From the NCBI RefSeq assembly GCF_030124175.1, contig NZ_JASKMT010000003.1, positions 1-64,000 of the forward strand: a stretch of DNA of 64,000 nucleotides, written 5' to 3'. The translations under genes and the position numbers were made by a program. Of this stretch, positions 8,388-17,114 are shown one piece after another. Every line of letters begins with the position of its first letter. Within the stretch, counting starts at the first letter, position 1. Origin of the DNA: Streptomyces sp. 549. Lineage in GTDB: Bacteria > Actinomycetota > Actinomycetes > Streptomycetales > Streptomycetaceae. The notes below the pieces were generated by a model. The model did not search any database. It was not told the DNA's origin and saw only the letters and a program-made list of their open reading frames with translations.

Positions 8388-10028
8388 TCACCCCGCCTTG
8401 ATCGACAGCGAGTGGTTGAAGAGGTCCTTGGGGTCCCACTGGGCCTTGACCGCCTGCAACCGCCGGTAGCCGGACTTGAAGTACAGCTCGTACCACGGGA
8501 TGCCCGAGCGGTTGTACCGCGAGTCCGCGAGGTCCGCATCGGCATAGTTGATGAAGCAGCCGTCGGTGTCGGCGTTGGACGCGGGCACGCCGCCGGAGGC
8601 CGCGTACACGTCCTGGTAGAAGGAGCGGACCCAGTTCAAGTGGGTGGCGTCATGGGCAGGGTCGGTCCAGAAGCTCACGTAGTGGAGCTTGAGGATCGAG
8701 TCACGCTGCGGGACCGCCGTGTCCCCTGCCGGCACGGTGTTCGTCTTGCCACCGTACGCAGTGATCATGACGAGCGACGCGGGGTGAGCGTGGTCAATGC
8801 GCGTCATGTGCTTCCAGAACGCCTTGAGATTGGCGTCGGTGAACCCGCGCCGCATGTACGCCGACTTGCCCTTGAAGCGTGTGGTGGTGTCGGTGCCGGT
8901 GAAGCCGGGCCACTGGGTGACCGCGTGCAGCCAGGAGATCTTGCGGCGGTCGTCCACCCGGAAGTCGACGCCGGTTCCCTCGTTGACTGCGGCCAGGTAG
9001 GAGTCAAGCAGCGCGCCGGCGTTCGGTGCGGACGCGTCCACCTGCGTCGTCATGGAGAACGAACCAGCCGATCTGTGCTGGGGCTTGAGCTGGCTGAAGA
9101 GGGTTGCGTACGGCGACTCGGGCGAGCTGTTGGCCTCGTACCACTTGCCGAAGTTGCGCAGCAGGCGGGTGAACGCAGCCTCGGTCATGTCGCTCCATGA
9201 CCAGGTGACGTTCGAGACGAGGACTTCGGACGGCGGCTTGGGCAGTTGTTCGGACGGGGCCGTGCCGGAGACGTCGGGCGAGCGGAACAGATACCGGGTG
9301 ACCACGCCGAGGCTGCCGCCACCCCCACCGGTGTGCGCCCACCACAAGCTGCGGTTGGGGTCGTTGTCCTCGCGAGTGGCGACCACCTTCGACACCCTGC
9401 CGGCCGAGTCGACGACGACCAGTTCCACGCCCCACAGGTGGTCGACGATCAGGCCGTGCCGCCTGGACAGCGGGCCGTACCCGCCGCCGGACACGTGCCC
9501 GCCTATGCCCACGGTCGGGCAGCTTCCGCCCGGCAGGGTGACGCCCCACTGGCGGTACAGGGTCCGGTACACGTCACCGAGGCGGGCGCCCGGCTCGACG
9601 TAGAAGGCCCCGCGAGTCTCGTCGTACCCGATCGCGCTCAGGTTGGACAGGTCGATGACGGTTCGGACGCGGTCGTTGGTGACGAAGTCCTCGTAACAGT
9701 GGCCACCGCTCCGCACCGCGAAGCCCTTGCCGGCGCGGACAGCCTGCTGGACGGCGCGCAGGACCTGGGCCGGCGTGCTGACCAGCTGGATACTGTCCGG
9801 AGTGCCCACCCATCGCTGGTTGCTGCCCCAGGTCAGGTCGGGGTAGCGGTGATCCCCTGGCGTTACCGTGACGACGGCCGCTCCGGCTTCCGCCGCCCCG
9901 GCCGCGGCGGCCTTCGACGGCTCAGCGGCGGCAGCCGCCGGTGCGGTGGCGACGGCGGGCAGTACGGCCGTCACGCCACCTGCCAGCGCGACGTTTCTGG
10001 CGAACGCGCGACGGGAGTGGCCTGGCAT
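8388..10028 (-). CDS. Secreted BBE-like FAD-linked oxidase (first of tandem pair)
   Basis: This 546-residue protein is a close paralogue of the next gene downstream. MPGHSRRAFARNVALAGG is a twin-arginine signal. RSGGHCYEDFVTND holds the 8-alpha-histidyl residue and LPGGSCPTVGIGGHVSGGGYG the 6-S-cysteinyl residue. HTGGGGGSLGVVTRYLF is the second flavin-contact segment, and the C-terminus YRRLQAVKAQWDPKDLFNHS is standard. A GAGGAG site lies about 10 bases before ATG 10028. The pair is probably co-transcribed with the SRPBCC gene at 10148-10606. Retention of both covalent-flavin residues in both copies suggests two active enzymes acting in sequence or on different substrates rather than one redundant copy. 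Confidence 0.9.
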   Translation of the reverse strand: MPGHSRRAFARNVALAGGVTAVLPAVATAPAAAAAEPSKAAAAGAAEAGAAVVTVTPGDHRYPDLTWGSNQRWVGTPDSIQLVSTPAQVLRAVQQAVRAGKGFAVRSGGHCYEDFVTNDRVRTVIDLSNLSAIGYDETRGAFYVEPGARLGDVYRTLYRQWGVTLPGGSCPTVGIGGHVSGGGYGPLSRRHGLIVDHLWGVELVVVDSAGRVSKVVATREDNDPNRSLWWAHTGGGGGSLGVVTRYLFRSPDVSGTAPSEQLPKPPSEVLVSNVTWSWSDMTEAAFTRLLRNFGKWYEANSSPESPYATLFSQLKPQHRSAGSFSMTTQVDASAPNAGALLDSYLAAVNEGTGVDFRVDDRRKISWLHAVTQWPGFTGTDTTTRFKGKSAYMRRGFTDANLKAFWKHMTRIDHAHPASLVMITAYGGKTNTVPAGDTAVPQRDSILKLHYVSFWTDPAHDATHLNWVRSFYQDVYAASGGVPASNADTDGCFINYADADLADSRYNRSGIPWYELYFKSGYRRLQAVKAQWDPKDLFNHSLSIKAG

Positions 10029-10147
10029 GGTCGTGTGCTCCTCTTCCGGATTCCGGGCAGGTCGTGTGTGGGGCGTGCGGCACTTGGGGGACGCGTGATC
10101 CGGTGCCCCGTGGAGGGAGGGAATGGGGGAATCTGCCGGCGCAGCGG

Positions 10148-10606
10148 TCAGCGCGCATCGCGCTGGACGAGACCGTCGACGATGAACTGCAGCGCGTCCG
10201 AGAAGTAGCGCTTCGTCTCGTGCAGGAAGTATCGGGTCTGCTCGGCTTTCTCGGCACCGGCGGGGCTGAGGACGACGCGCAGGGTCAGCGTGGGGCGACC
10301 CGTCTCGTCCGTGCCGAGTTCGTTGACGATCTGCTCGATGCAGGGGTCGTTGACCGGCCGGAAGACGACTCGCTCGTGGTCCTCGAAGCTCACGCGCTCC
10401 TGCACCCGGTCGGCGTCGCGGACGGTGATCTCACGAAGGAACCCGTCGTCGTAGCGTTCCAGCACGCGGCAAGCCGTCACTGCCGGTACGTACGGGCTGG
10501 GGTTCTCCGCCTTGTGGAGCAGCCCCTCCCAGACCTGGTCGGCGTCCGGCCTGACCGGGCTCTCGCCCGGACCGGCGACAGGGAGTGTCCAACTGAGAAT
10601 GGCCAT
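10148..10606 (-). CDS. SRPBCC/AtaL-like (DUF1857-type) protein
   Basis: The 152-residue protein starts MAILSWTLPVAGPG at ATG 10606 and contains VWEGLLHKAENPSPYVPAV, followed by ERVSFEDHERVVFRPVNDP. That pattern is typical of the AtaL-like branch of the START/SRPBCC fold found in antibiotic clusters. Such proteins bind hydrophobic ligands and some act as cyclase-like helpers; a catalytic role here is unproven. The reading frame is open upstream to 10708 but ATG 10606 gives the family-typical N-terminus. It is divergent from the MFS exporter and is probably the first gene of the minus-strand unit with the two secreted oxidases. Confidence 0.65.
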   Translation of the reverse strand: MAILSWTLPVAGPGESPVRPDADQVWEGLLHKAENPSPYVPAVTACRVLERYDDGFLREITVRDADRVQERVSFEDHERVVFRPVNDPCIEQIVNELGTDETGRPTLTLRVVLSPAGAEKAEQTRYFLHETKRYFSDALQFIVDGLVQRDAR

Positions 10607-10884
10607 ATGCCAGTGCCTTCCTGATCCGTGGGTCAGCTCGGAGTCTGGTCGGCCCGCGGCCCCAGGACATCGCATGAACGTGCGATCTCTTGTGCTCCAC
10701 AACCGCACAGCATGGGTGCCGATCTTGTTCCGCGGCCGACCTGCCGTCGGCTCGTCACTGGCCGGGACAACCTGCTCGCGTCGTGCTTCGCCAGAGTGGC
10801 GACCTCTAATCTAGATCGATCGTTCCGGAGTGTGGTAGCTTTCAATCGCCGCAAGCAAGGGGAATCCGCAAGGACTTCGGCCTC

Positions 10885-10906
10885 TATAGTGGAATGAGCA
10901 TTCATT
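10885..10906 (+). promoter_or_regulatory. TATAGT -10-like box and overlapping inverted repeat before the MFS gene
   Basis: TATAGT at 10885-10890 is followed by AATGA-GCAT-TCATT at 10893-10906, ending one base before ATG 10908. The transcription start would fall inside the inverted repeat, leaving a leader of about ten bases with no Shine-Dalgarno sequence. This layout fits a nearly leaderless exporter mRNA blocked by a TetR-type repressor. No convincing -35 box was seen. Confidence 0.4.
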
Positions 10907-10907
10907 T

Positions 10908-12317
10908 ATGGGTTCCGTCTCTGTGGACGACTCGCCCTACACGGCCCCGCCTCGGATGCGGGCCGGGCTGTCCTTCGCACTCCTGGGCGCCGTCCAGGTC
11001 ACTCTGATCGCGACAATCACCGTGATCACGGTGGCCCTACCGGTGATCCAGCGAGATCTGCAACTGACCGACACGGATCTCGTCTTCGCCACCTCCGCGT
11101 ACAGCCTGTCCTTCGGAGGGCTGCTGGTCCTGGGTGGCCGTCTTGCCGACCTGCTCGGTCACCGGGCGGTGTTCGTGGCGGGGGTGGTGGTTTTCGGTAC
11201 CGCCTCAATCGCTGCCGCAGCCGCCACCTCGCTGTGGGTCCTGGTGGCCGCCCGGTTCGCGCAGGGCATAGGAGCAGCCCTCGCGGCCCCCGCCGCGATG
11301 GCACTGCTCAGCTCGGTCTTTCCGGAGGCGGCACGGCGTACCCGGGCGCTGGCCGTATGGGGAGTGCTTGCCAGTATCGGGGCCAGCTCCGGCACCATCC
11401 TGTCCGGGGTGATCCTCTCCTGGGTTCAGTGGCGCTGGGTGTTCGTCGGGCCGGCCGTCGTCTCCGCGGTGATCGTCCTGTTCGCGCCACTCCTGCCGAC
11501 GGGTCCGCCACGCCGACCCGAACGGCTCGACATCCCGGGCGCCCTGCTCATCACCGCGGGACTGACCGCGTTCATCTTCGGGCTGGGCGAGTCGGACTGG
11601 CTGTGGATCGGCATCGGCGCCTCGGGTCTGGCCCTGTTCGCGGTGACCCAGGCTCGGTCGTCCCGGCCACTGGTGCCGCCGGCGCTGCTGGCGTCGACCC
11701 ACAGGCTGGCAGCGCTGCTGGCCATCGGCCTGACGGCCGCCGCGATGGCGTCGTACTTCTTCCTCCTGGCGATCTACTTCCAGAAGACGCTGGACTACTC
11801 CCCCCTGCGCACCTCGGCGGCGTTCCTCCCGCCCGTCTTCGCGGTGCTGTTCACCGCGACGGTCGGCGGCTGGGCCACGCGCCGGTTCGGGGCCGGTCTC
11901 CTGACGGCTGCGGGGCTGGCTCTTGGTGCGGCCGGGTTGGGCCTGCTGAGTCAGCTCGGCGCGGACTCGTCGTACTGGGGGCTGCTCGTGGTCGGGATCA
12001 CGCTCTTTCCGGTGGGAGCCGGATTCACCTTCTCCGGGGCGACCGTGTGGGCCGTGCAACGCACCGCCTCCGAGGAGGCCGGCCTCGTGGGAGGGGTCGT
12101 GAACACGGCCATGGAGATCGGCCCTCCGGTCGGCCTGGCCGTCCTCGTCCCGCTCGCCGTCTCACACGCCGCGGGGCACGGAGGCGGCGGGGCCGCAGCG
12201 GACGGGAGCGGCTACGGCTTCGCCTTCGGCACGGCGGCCGTCGCTCTGGCCGTGACAGCCGGGCTCGTACTGCTCCTACGCGCAGCGGCTTCTTCGAAGG
12301 CCGCGACGCGCGGCTGA
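10908..12317 (+). CDS. MFS drug exporter, DHA2 (EmrB/QacA-like)
   Basis: The 469-residue protein is almost entirely hydrophobic with about 14 membrane segments. The DHA2 signature is clear: VITVALPVIQRDLQLT in helix 1, WVL/FATSAYSLSFGGLLVLGG in helix 2, motif A as GGRLADLLGHR, RFAQGIGAALAAPAAMALL in helix 4 and GASSGTILSGVI in helix 5 (motif C region). It would couple proton influx to efflux of the cluster product or a toxic intermediate and so act as self-resistance. It is divergent from the SRPBCC gene; the 301-base intergenic region holds both promoters. ATG 10908 has no ribosome site, consistent with a very short leader. Confidence 0.88.
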   Translation: MGSVSVDDSPYTAPPRMRAGLSFALLGAVQVTLIATITVITVALPVIQRDLQLTDTDLVFATSAYSLSFGGLLVLGGRLADLLGHRAVFVAGVVVFGTASIAAAAATSLWVLVAARFAQGIGAALAAPAAMALLSSVFPEAARRTRALAVWGVLASIGASSGTILSGVILSWVQWRWVFVGPAVVSAVIVLFAPLLPTGPPRRPERLDIPGALLITAGLTAFIFGLGESDWLWIGIGASGLALFAVTQARSSRPLVPPALLASTHRLAALLAIGLTAAAMASYFFLLAIYFQKTLDYSPLRTSAAFLPPVFAVLFTATVGGWATRRFGAGLLTAAGLALGAAGLGLLSQLGADSSYWGLLVVGITLFPVGAGFTFSGATVWAVQRTASEEAGLVGGVVNTAMEIGPPVGLAVLVPLAVSHAAGHGGGGAAADGSGYGFAFGTAAVALAVTAGLVLLLRAAASSKAATRG

Positions 12318-12411
12318 GTACCGGTTGACCGCGGGCGCGGCGAGTGTCGTGGTCCGCGACTGATACCACCCGAAGCACAACACGACATCACAACATGGAA
12401 ATGGAGTTCTC

Positions 12412-13173
12412 ATGAGTGCACGCTTCACCGACAAGGTCGTTCTCGTCACCGGAGCCGGTGGCGTACTGGGCCGGACCGCGGCGCTGTCCTTCGCCAAGGA
12501 GGGCGCGACCGTCGTTGTCGCCGACGTCAACGAGAGCGGCGTGAGCGAGACGGTCAAGTTGATCGAGGCCGAGGGCGGCAAGGCCTCTGGCGTCGTCGTC
12601 GACGTCACCAGCTCCGAGAGTGTCAAGGCGATGGTGGACACCGCTGTCTCCCGCCACGGCAGTCTGCACGTCGCCTTCAACAACGCCGGCATCCTCGGTG
12701 GCGGCACGCCGGTCGGCGAGCACGACGAGGACGTGTGGGACAAGGTGCTCGCAGTCAACCTCAAGGGCGTCTTCCTCGCGCTGAAGCACGAAACCGCGCA
12801 CATGGCGGTCAACGGCGGCGGCGTCATCGTCAACACCGCCTCCAACCTGGGCGCCCACTGGCGCCTGGCCGGCATGAGCGCCTACTCGACATCCAAGGCC
12901 GGCGTCAGTTTTCTGACCCGGACCGCCGCACTTGAGTACATCGAGCAGGGCGTGCGCATCAATTCCATCAGCCCCGGCCCGATCGACACTCCGATGTCCT
13001 ACCTCCCGGGCGAGACCCGCGAGCAGCGTGACGCCCGCCTGGCCCCCACCGTTCCGCTGGGGAGGGTTGCCGACCCGCAGGAGGTCGCCAACGCCGTCCT
13101 GTGGCTGGCCTCGGAGGAGTCCAGCTACGTCGTGGGGCACGACCACGTGATCGACGGCGGTGCCACCGCCTGA
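12412..13173 (+). CDS. SDR-family NAD-dependent oxidoreductase
   Basis: The 253-residue classical SDR has VLVTGAGGVLGRTAALSFAK as the cofactor loop, an acidic residue at the end of beta-2 (VVVADVNE) that favours NAD(H), NNAG at the core, the catalytic Ser in NTASN and YSTSK as catalytic Tyr/Lys. The C-terminus VVGHDHVIDGGATA is standard. It resembles the levodione/cyclohexanol dehydrogenase group. It lies 94 bases after the exporter on the same strand and is closed by a strong hairpin at 13208-13238, so exporter and SDR probably form one unit. The substrate is probably a hydroxy or keto intermediate of the cluster, but this is inference. Confidence 0.85.
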   Translation: MSARFTDKVVLVTGAGGVLGRTAALSFAKEGATVVVADVNESGVSETVKLIEAEGGKASGVVVDVTSSESVKAMVDTAVSRHGSLHVAFNNAGILGGGTPVGEHDEDVWDKVLAVNLKGVFLALKHETAHMAVNGGGVIVNTASNLGAHWRLAGMSAYSTSKAGVSFLTRTAALEYIEQGVRINSISPGPIDTPMSYLPGETREQRDARLAPTVPLGRVADPQEVANAVLWLASEESSYVVGHDHVIDGGATA

Positions 13174-13207
13174 CCATCGGAAGGCGTACGGCGCGGTGAC
13201 GCGCCAC

Positions 13208-13238
13208 GAGGGGGGCTGCGGACGCCGCGGCCCCCCTC
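13208..13238 (+). terminator. Hairpin terminator after the SDR gene
   Basis: GAGGGGGGCTGCGG and CCGCGGCCCCCCTC form a 14-bp stem with one G-T pair around an ACG loop, 35 bases after the SDR stop. It lacks a T-run, as is usual in Streptomyces. Confidence 0.75.
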
Positions 13239-13559
13239 AGGCATGCCCAGTGATGTGGCGTTCCCTGCCGAGCTGACGAAGTCTGTCGGTTCTGACGCAG
13301 TCTCCCGGACCTGACGGAACGCTGCGAAGCCCACGGAGTCCTCCTTCCGTGACGACATCCCACTCACGTCAGGTTGTGCCGGGTGCCTGACATTTCCCGG
13401 CGCGTCTGACGATGTCGCGCATTCCGCTTTGCCGTCCAGCCAGAAGGCAAGGCAGTCTCGTACCCGTGACCTCCCCGGAAACGCAGCGGATCTCACACAA
13501 CCGCAACGTGTGGCGGATATTCACCGACTTCGTAATGAAGTGATACGGAAAGCGAGTCG
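13239..13559. other. Intergenic stretch upstream of the orphan LuxR gene
   Basis: No coding signal was found. The right part is AT-richer and holds ACTTC-GTAAT-GAAGT at 13528-13542, an inverted repeat about 20 bases before the LuxR start that may be its operator. CTGACG recurs several times between 13260 and 13400 with irregular spacing. Confidence 0.45.
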
Positions 13560-13814
13560 ATGCAGACGCTCAAGGCAACGAGGAGGGCTCGTCCGACCAG
13601 CTCCCGATCGGGATGGAGTTCGCTGACACCGGCCGAGTTGCAGGTAGCTCGCCTGGTGGCCGTAGGACTGAGCAACCGTGCCGTGGCAGAAGAACTGATG
13701 GTGTCCCCGCACACGGTCAACACGCATGTGCGGAACGCGTTTCTGAAACTCGATGTCTCCAGTCGGGTGCAGTTGACGCGACATGTACTACTCCATGACC
13801 CGGAAGCTTTTTGA
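13560..13814 (+). CDS. Orphan LuxR-type HTH regulator (DNA-binding domain only)
   Basis: The 84-residue protein is little more than a LuxR/GerE helix-turn-helix: SLTPAELQVARLVAVGLSNR, then AVAEELMVSPHTVNTHVRNA with FLKLDVSSRVQL. There is no receiver, PAS or ATPase domain upstream in any frame, so it is a stand-alone DNA-binding domain of a kind common in antibiotic clusters. It sits 39 bases before the amidotransferase gene at the head of the 3-hydroxyanthranilate genes and is the obvious candidate for a pathway-specific activator. A weak purine-rich stretch precedes ATG 13560. It contains no TTA codon. Confidence 0.8.
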   Translation: MQTLKATRRARPTSSRSGWSSLTPAELQVARLVAVGLSNRAVAEELMVSPHTVNTHVRNAFLKLDVSSRVQLTRHVLLHDPEAF

Positions 13815-13853
13815 CCGCGCACTCCCACATTCAACGAAAGGACCTGAATCTTC

Positions 13854-15704
13854 ATGTGTGGAATGGCCGGATGGGTGAGCTATGGACGCGACTTGAGCGG
13901 GTCGGCTGAGCTCGTCTCCACGATGACCGAGACCATGACCTGCCGGGGCCCTGACGAGGGCGGCCTGTGGGTGTCGGAGCGCGCGGTACTCGGGCACCGC
14001 CGCCTCGCGGTCATCGACCTGGAGGGCGGTCGACAGCCGATGGCCGAAGCGGAAGACGGCAGCCTCCCGGTCATCACTTACACCGGTGAGGTATACAACT
14101 TTCCGGAACTACGGGATGAACTGGCCTCGCTGGGGCACGAGTTCCACACGTCCAGCGACACCGAAGTGGTACTTCGGGCCTATCTGGAGTGGGGTGCCTC
14201 GTTCGCCGATCGTCTCAACGGCATGTATGCGTTCGCCATCTGGGATCCGCGTACCGAGGAACTCCTCCTGGTCCGCGACCGGATGGGCGTCAAGCCCCTC
14301 TATTACTACCCGACCGCGGACGGCGTGATCTTCGGCTCCGAGCCCAAGGCCGTCCTCGCCCACGACGAGGCAGAGGCGATCGTCGACGCCGAGGGCCTGC
14401 GGGAGATCTTCGGTATCGTCAAGACGCCGGGCCACGCGGTGTTCAAGGGCATGCGCGAGGTGCTGCCGGCCACCGTGTTGCGGTTCTCGCGCGGCGGCAA
14501 CAGCGCCACGACGTACTGGAAGCTGGAGGCCCGCGAGCACACCGATGATCTGGAGACCACGGTGGCTCGGGTCAGATCCCTGCTGGAGGACATCGTCGAC
14601 CGGCAGCTCGTCGCGGACGTCACCGTCGGCACGCTGCTCTCCGGCGGACTCGACTCCAGCGCCGTGACGGCGCTCGCAGCAGCCGCCCGGGCCCGGCGTG
14701 GCGTCACCGAGCCGATCCGGGCCTTCTCCGTGGACTTCGTGGGACACGAGCAGCGCTTCGAGTCCAACGTCCAGTGGGAGGACCCGGACACCCCGTTCGC
14801 CATCGAGGTGGCCGAGCGGGTGGGTGCCGAGCACATCATCGTCGAGCTCGACAGCGACGACATCCTCGACTCCGAAGTCCGGAACGCGGTGCTGCGGGCA
14901 CAGGACCTGCCGGTGTCCACCGGCGACATGGAGTACTCCCTGTTCCTGCTGTGCCGCGCCCTCAAGGAGCGCATGACGGTGGCACTCTCGGGCGAGGCGG
15001 CCGACGAACTGTTCGGAGGCTATACCTGGTTCCACGACAAGGAAGCCGTGGAGCTCGACAGCTTCCCCTGGCACCACCCCTTCGAGAAGGCCGGCGGTAT
15101 CGGCGCCCTCCGGGACGTCGGGTTGTGGGGCCGCCTCGACCTCGACAGCTACGTCAAACAGCGCTACTCGGAGGCTCTCGAGGAGGTCCCGCGCCTTCCC
15201 GGAGAGAGCGGCCACGAGGCCCGGATGCGCGAGCTGACCTATCTCAACATCACGCGGTGGGAGAACTTCCTGCTGGACCGCAAGGACCGCATCAGCATGG
15301 CCGTCAGTCTGGAGGTCCGGGTGCCGTTCACCGACCACCGCCTGGTCGAATACGTCTACAACACCCCCTGGGCGATGAAGAACTTCGACGGGCGGGAGAA
15401 GAGCCTGCTGCGCTCAGCCATGCGTGGAGTACTGCCCGACTCTGTCCTGGACCGGAAGAAGAACCCCTACCCGTCCACTCAGGACGGCAAGTACGAAGTC
15501 GCCCTGCGGCAGAAGGTCGAGGAGATTCTCACCGAGGGCGCCCCGGTCCTGCGAATAGTCTCCGAGGAGGACGTGCGGCGGCTGCTCGACCGGCCCGTGG
15601 GCTCCTTCGCCATCGGCGGTCCCTGGAGTGCCCGGGCCGTCCTCGAGCGCCTGGTCGAGTTCAACGCGTGGGTCTCCGAGTACGACGTCCGCGTCGAGAT
15701 CTGA
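13854..15704 (+). CDS. AsnB-like glutamine-dependent amidotransferase
   Basis: The 616-residue protein matches class B asparagine synthetases in full. After Met removal, Cys2 (MCGMAGWVSYG) is the N-terminal nucleophile glutaminase. RGPDEGG, GEVYNF and SSDTEVVLRAYLEWG complete the glutaminase domain (about residues 1-200). The synthetase domain has the PPi-loop LLSGGLDSSAVTAL near residue 265 and LSGEAADELFGGY near 380. Such enzymes in clusters (for example OxyD-type) amidate a carboxylate through an acyl-adenylate. Here the acceptor could be the 3-hydroxyanthranilate carboxyl or another pathway acid; ordinary asparagine synthesis is also possible. GAAAGGACC precedes the ATG. It is the first enzyme gene after the LuxR regulator. 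Confidence 0.88.
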   Translation: MCGMAGWVSYGRDLSGSAELVSTMTETMTCRGPDEGGLWVSERAVLGHRRLAVIDLEGGRQPMAEAEDGSLPVITYTGEVYNFPELRDELASLGHEFHTSSDTEVVLRAYLEWGASFADRLNGMYAFAIWDPRTEELLLVRDRMGVKPLYYYPTADGVIFGSEPKAVLAHDEAEAIVDAEGLREIFGIVKTPGHAVFKGMREVLPATVLRFSRGGNSATTYWKLEAREHTDDLETTVARVRSLLEDIVDRQLVADVTVGTLLSGGLDSSAVTALAAAARARRGVTEPIRAFSVDFVGHEQRFESNVQWEDPDTPFAIEVAERVGAEHIIVELDSDDILDSEVRNAVLRAQDLPVSTGDMEYSLFLLCRALKERMTVALSGEAADELFGGYTWFHDKEAVELDSFPWHHPFEKAGGIGALRDVGLWGRLDLDSYVKQRYSEALEEVPRLPGESGHEARMRELTYLNITRWENFLLDRKDRISMAVSLEVRVPFTDHRLVEYVYNTPWAMKNFDGREKSLLRSAMRGVLPDSVLDRKKNPYPSTQDGKYEVALRQKVEEILTEGAPVLRIVSEEDVRRLLDRPVGSFAIGGPWSARAVLERLVEFNAWVSEYDVRVEI

Positions 15705-15883
15705 CCGACCCCGCACCCACGCAGGCAGGCATGGCGCGGACACAGCACCCCCGCTGGTGCAGTCACCCGCCTGTCTGCGTGCTGGCCGGCGCCATGCCGA
15801 CGCCCGCACCCGTTCTGCACTCGCTCCCGATTCCCTGATGCCGTCCCGCGACGGTGTACCGGCCTATCATCCGTGGGGTTCCA

Positions 15884-17053
15884 GTGACCGACATGTCATC
15901 GCATCTCCGCATGCTGCCCGCACTTCAACAGCCTGACTGGTCAGGCGAACGGCACGTGTCCCAGGTACGCGACGAACTGGCGCACATGCCGCCGCTGGTC
16001 GATGCCGAGGCGGTGCACCACCTGAACGACCTCCTGGCGGAGGCCGCCGCCGGGCACATCCAGATCGTGCAGGCGGGCGACTGCGCCGAGGACCCGGCCG
16101 AATGCAACCCGACCGACATCGCCCGCAAGGCCGCCCTGCTGGACGTGCTGGCGGGCACCATGAAGCTTGCCTCGCTGAAGCCGGTACTACGGGTGGGGCG
16201 GCTCGCCGGTCAGTTCGGCAAGCCGCGCTCCCGGCCCACCGAAGTCGTCGGCGGTGTGGAGCTGCCGGTCTACCGAGGCCACATGGTCAACCGCCCCGAG
16301 CCTGCGCCGGAAGGGCGCCGTCCCAACCCCGCACACCTGCTGTCCGGTTACCGCGCCGCCAGCGACGCGATGCACCACCTTGGCTGGCGTACGTCCCGGA
16401 GGCACCGCCTCGAGCTTCCCGTGTGGACCAGCCACGAGGCACTGCTACTGGACTATGAGATTCCTCTGCTGCGCCGCGAACCGGACAACTCCCTGCTGCT
16501 GACCTCGACGCACTGGCCGTGGGTCGGGGAGCGCACCCGACAGGTCGGCGGCGCACACGTCGCGCTCCTCGCCGCCATCAGCAACCCGATCGCCTGCAAG
16601 GTCGGTCCCGGCGTCTCGGTGGATGAGTTGATCGCCCTGTGCCAGAAGCTGGACCCCGAACGGCGTCCCGGCCGGCTGACGCTCATCGCCCGGATGGGCG
16701 CGGAGGCCGCCGCCGACCGGCTGCCGGAACTGGTCCAGGCGGTCGTCTCGGCGGGACACCCCGTCATCTGGCTCAGCGATCCCATGCACGGCAACACCGT
16801 CAACGGCCCGGACGGGCTGAAGACCCGGTTCCTGGAGACCGTCGTGCGGGAGATCGACCACTTCCAGCAGGCCGTGCGCGAGAACGGTGGCACGGCCGGT
16901 GGCCTGCACCTGGAAACGACGCCGGAAACGGTCACCGAGTGTGTGCGCAACGCCTCGTTCCTCGACCGTGTGAGCGAGAAGTACCTGAGCTACTGCGACC
17001 CGCGGCTCAACCCCTCGCAAGCCGTCGAGGTGGTCTCGGCCTGGCGTGGTTGA
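15884..17053 (+). CDS. phzC: Class II (plant-type) DAHP synthase, PhzC-like
   Basis: The 389-residue protein joins phosphoenolpyruvate and erythrose-4-phosphate to give DAHP, feeding extra carbon into chorismate. Metal-ligand motifs of the class II family are present: Cys in QAGDCAED, His in WLSDPMHGNT, Glu in LHLETTPE and Asp in LSYCDPRLNP. NPIACKVGPGVSVDEL is the substrate-binding segment. Family members for primary metabolism are about 450-470 residues. The shorter length and missing N-terminal allosteric extension are typical of cluster-borne, feedback-insensitive PhzC enzymes. GTG 15884, with GGGG six bases upstream, is preferred over GTG 15854. It lies 179 bases after asnB and starts the compact chorismate gene set. 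Confidence 0.9.
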   Translation: MTDMSSHLRMLPALQQPDWSGERHVSQVRDELAHMPPLVDAEAVHHLNDLLAEAAAGHIQIVQAGDCAEDPAECNPTDIARKAALLDVLAGTMKLASLKPVLRVGRLAGQFGKPRSRPTEVVGGVELPVYRGHMVNRPEPAPEGRRPNPAHLLSGYRAASDAMHHLGWRTSRRHRLELPVWTSHEALLLDYEIPLLRREPDNSLLLTSTHWPWVGERTRQVGGAHVALLAAISNPIACKVGPGVSVDELIALCQKLDPERRPGRLTLIARMGAEAAADRLPELVQAVVSAGHPVIWLSDPMHGNTVNGPDGLKTRFLETVVREIDHFQQAVRENGGTAGGLHLETTPETVTECVRNASFLDRVSEKYLSYCDPRLNPSQAVEVVSAWRG

Positions 17054-17114
17054 CCGGGACCGGGTTCTTGGACCGACACCGACCGCAGCGCCACGTCCAC
17101 GATACGGAGGAAAC

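Noticed and set aside
6937..8469. A roughly 500-codon plus-strand frame opposite the second secreted oxidase
   Set aside because: Antisense shadow of a gene with full FAD-oxidase motifs on the minus strand.
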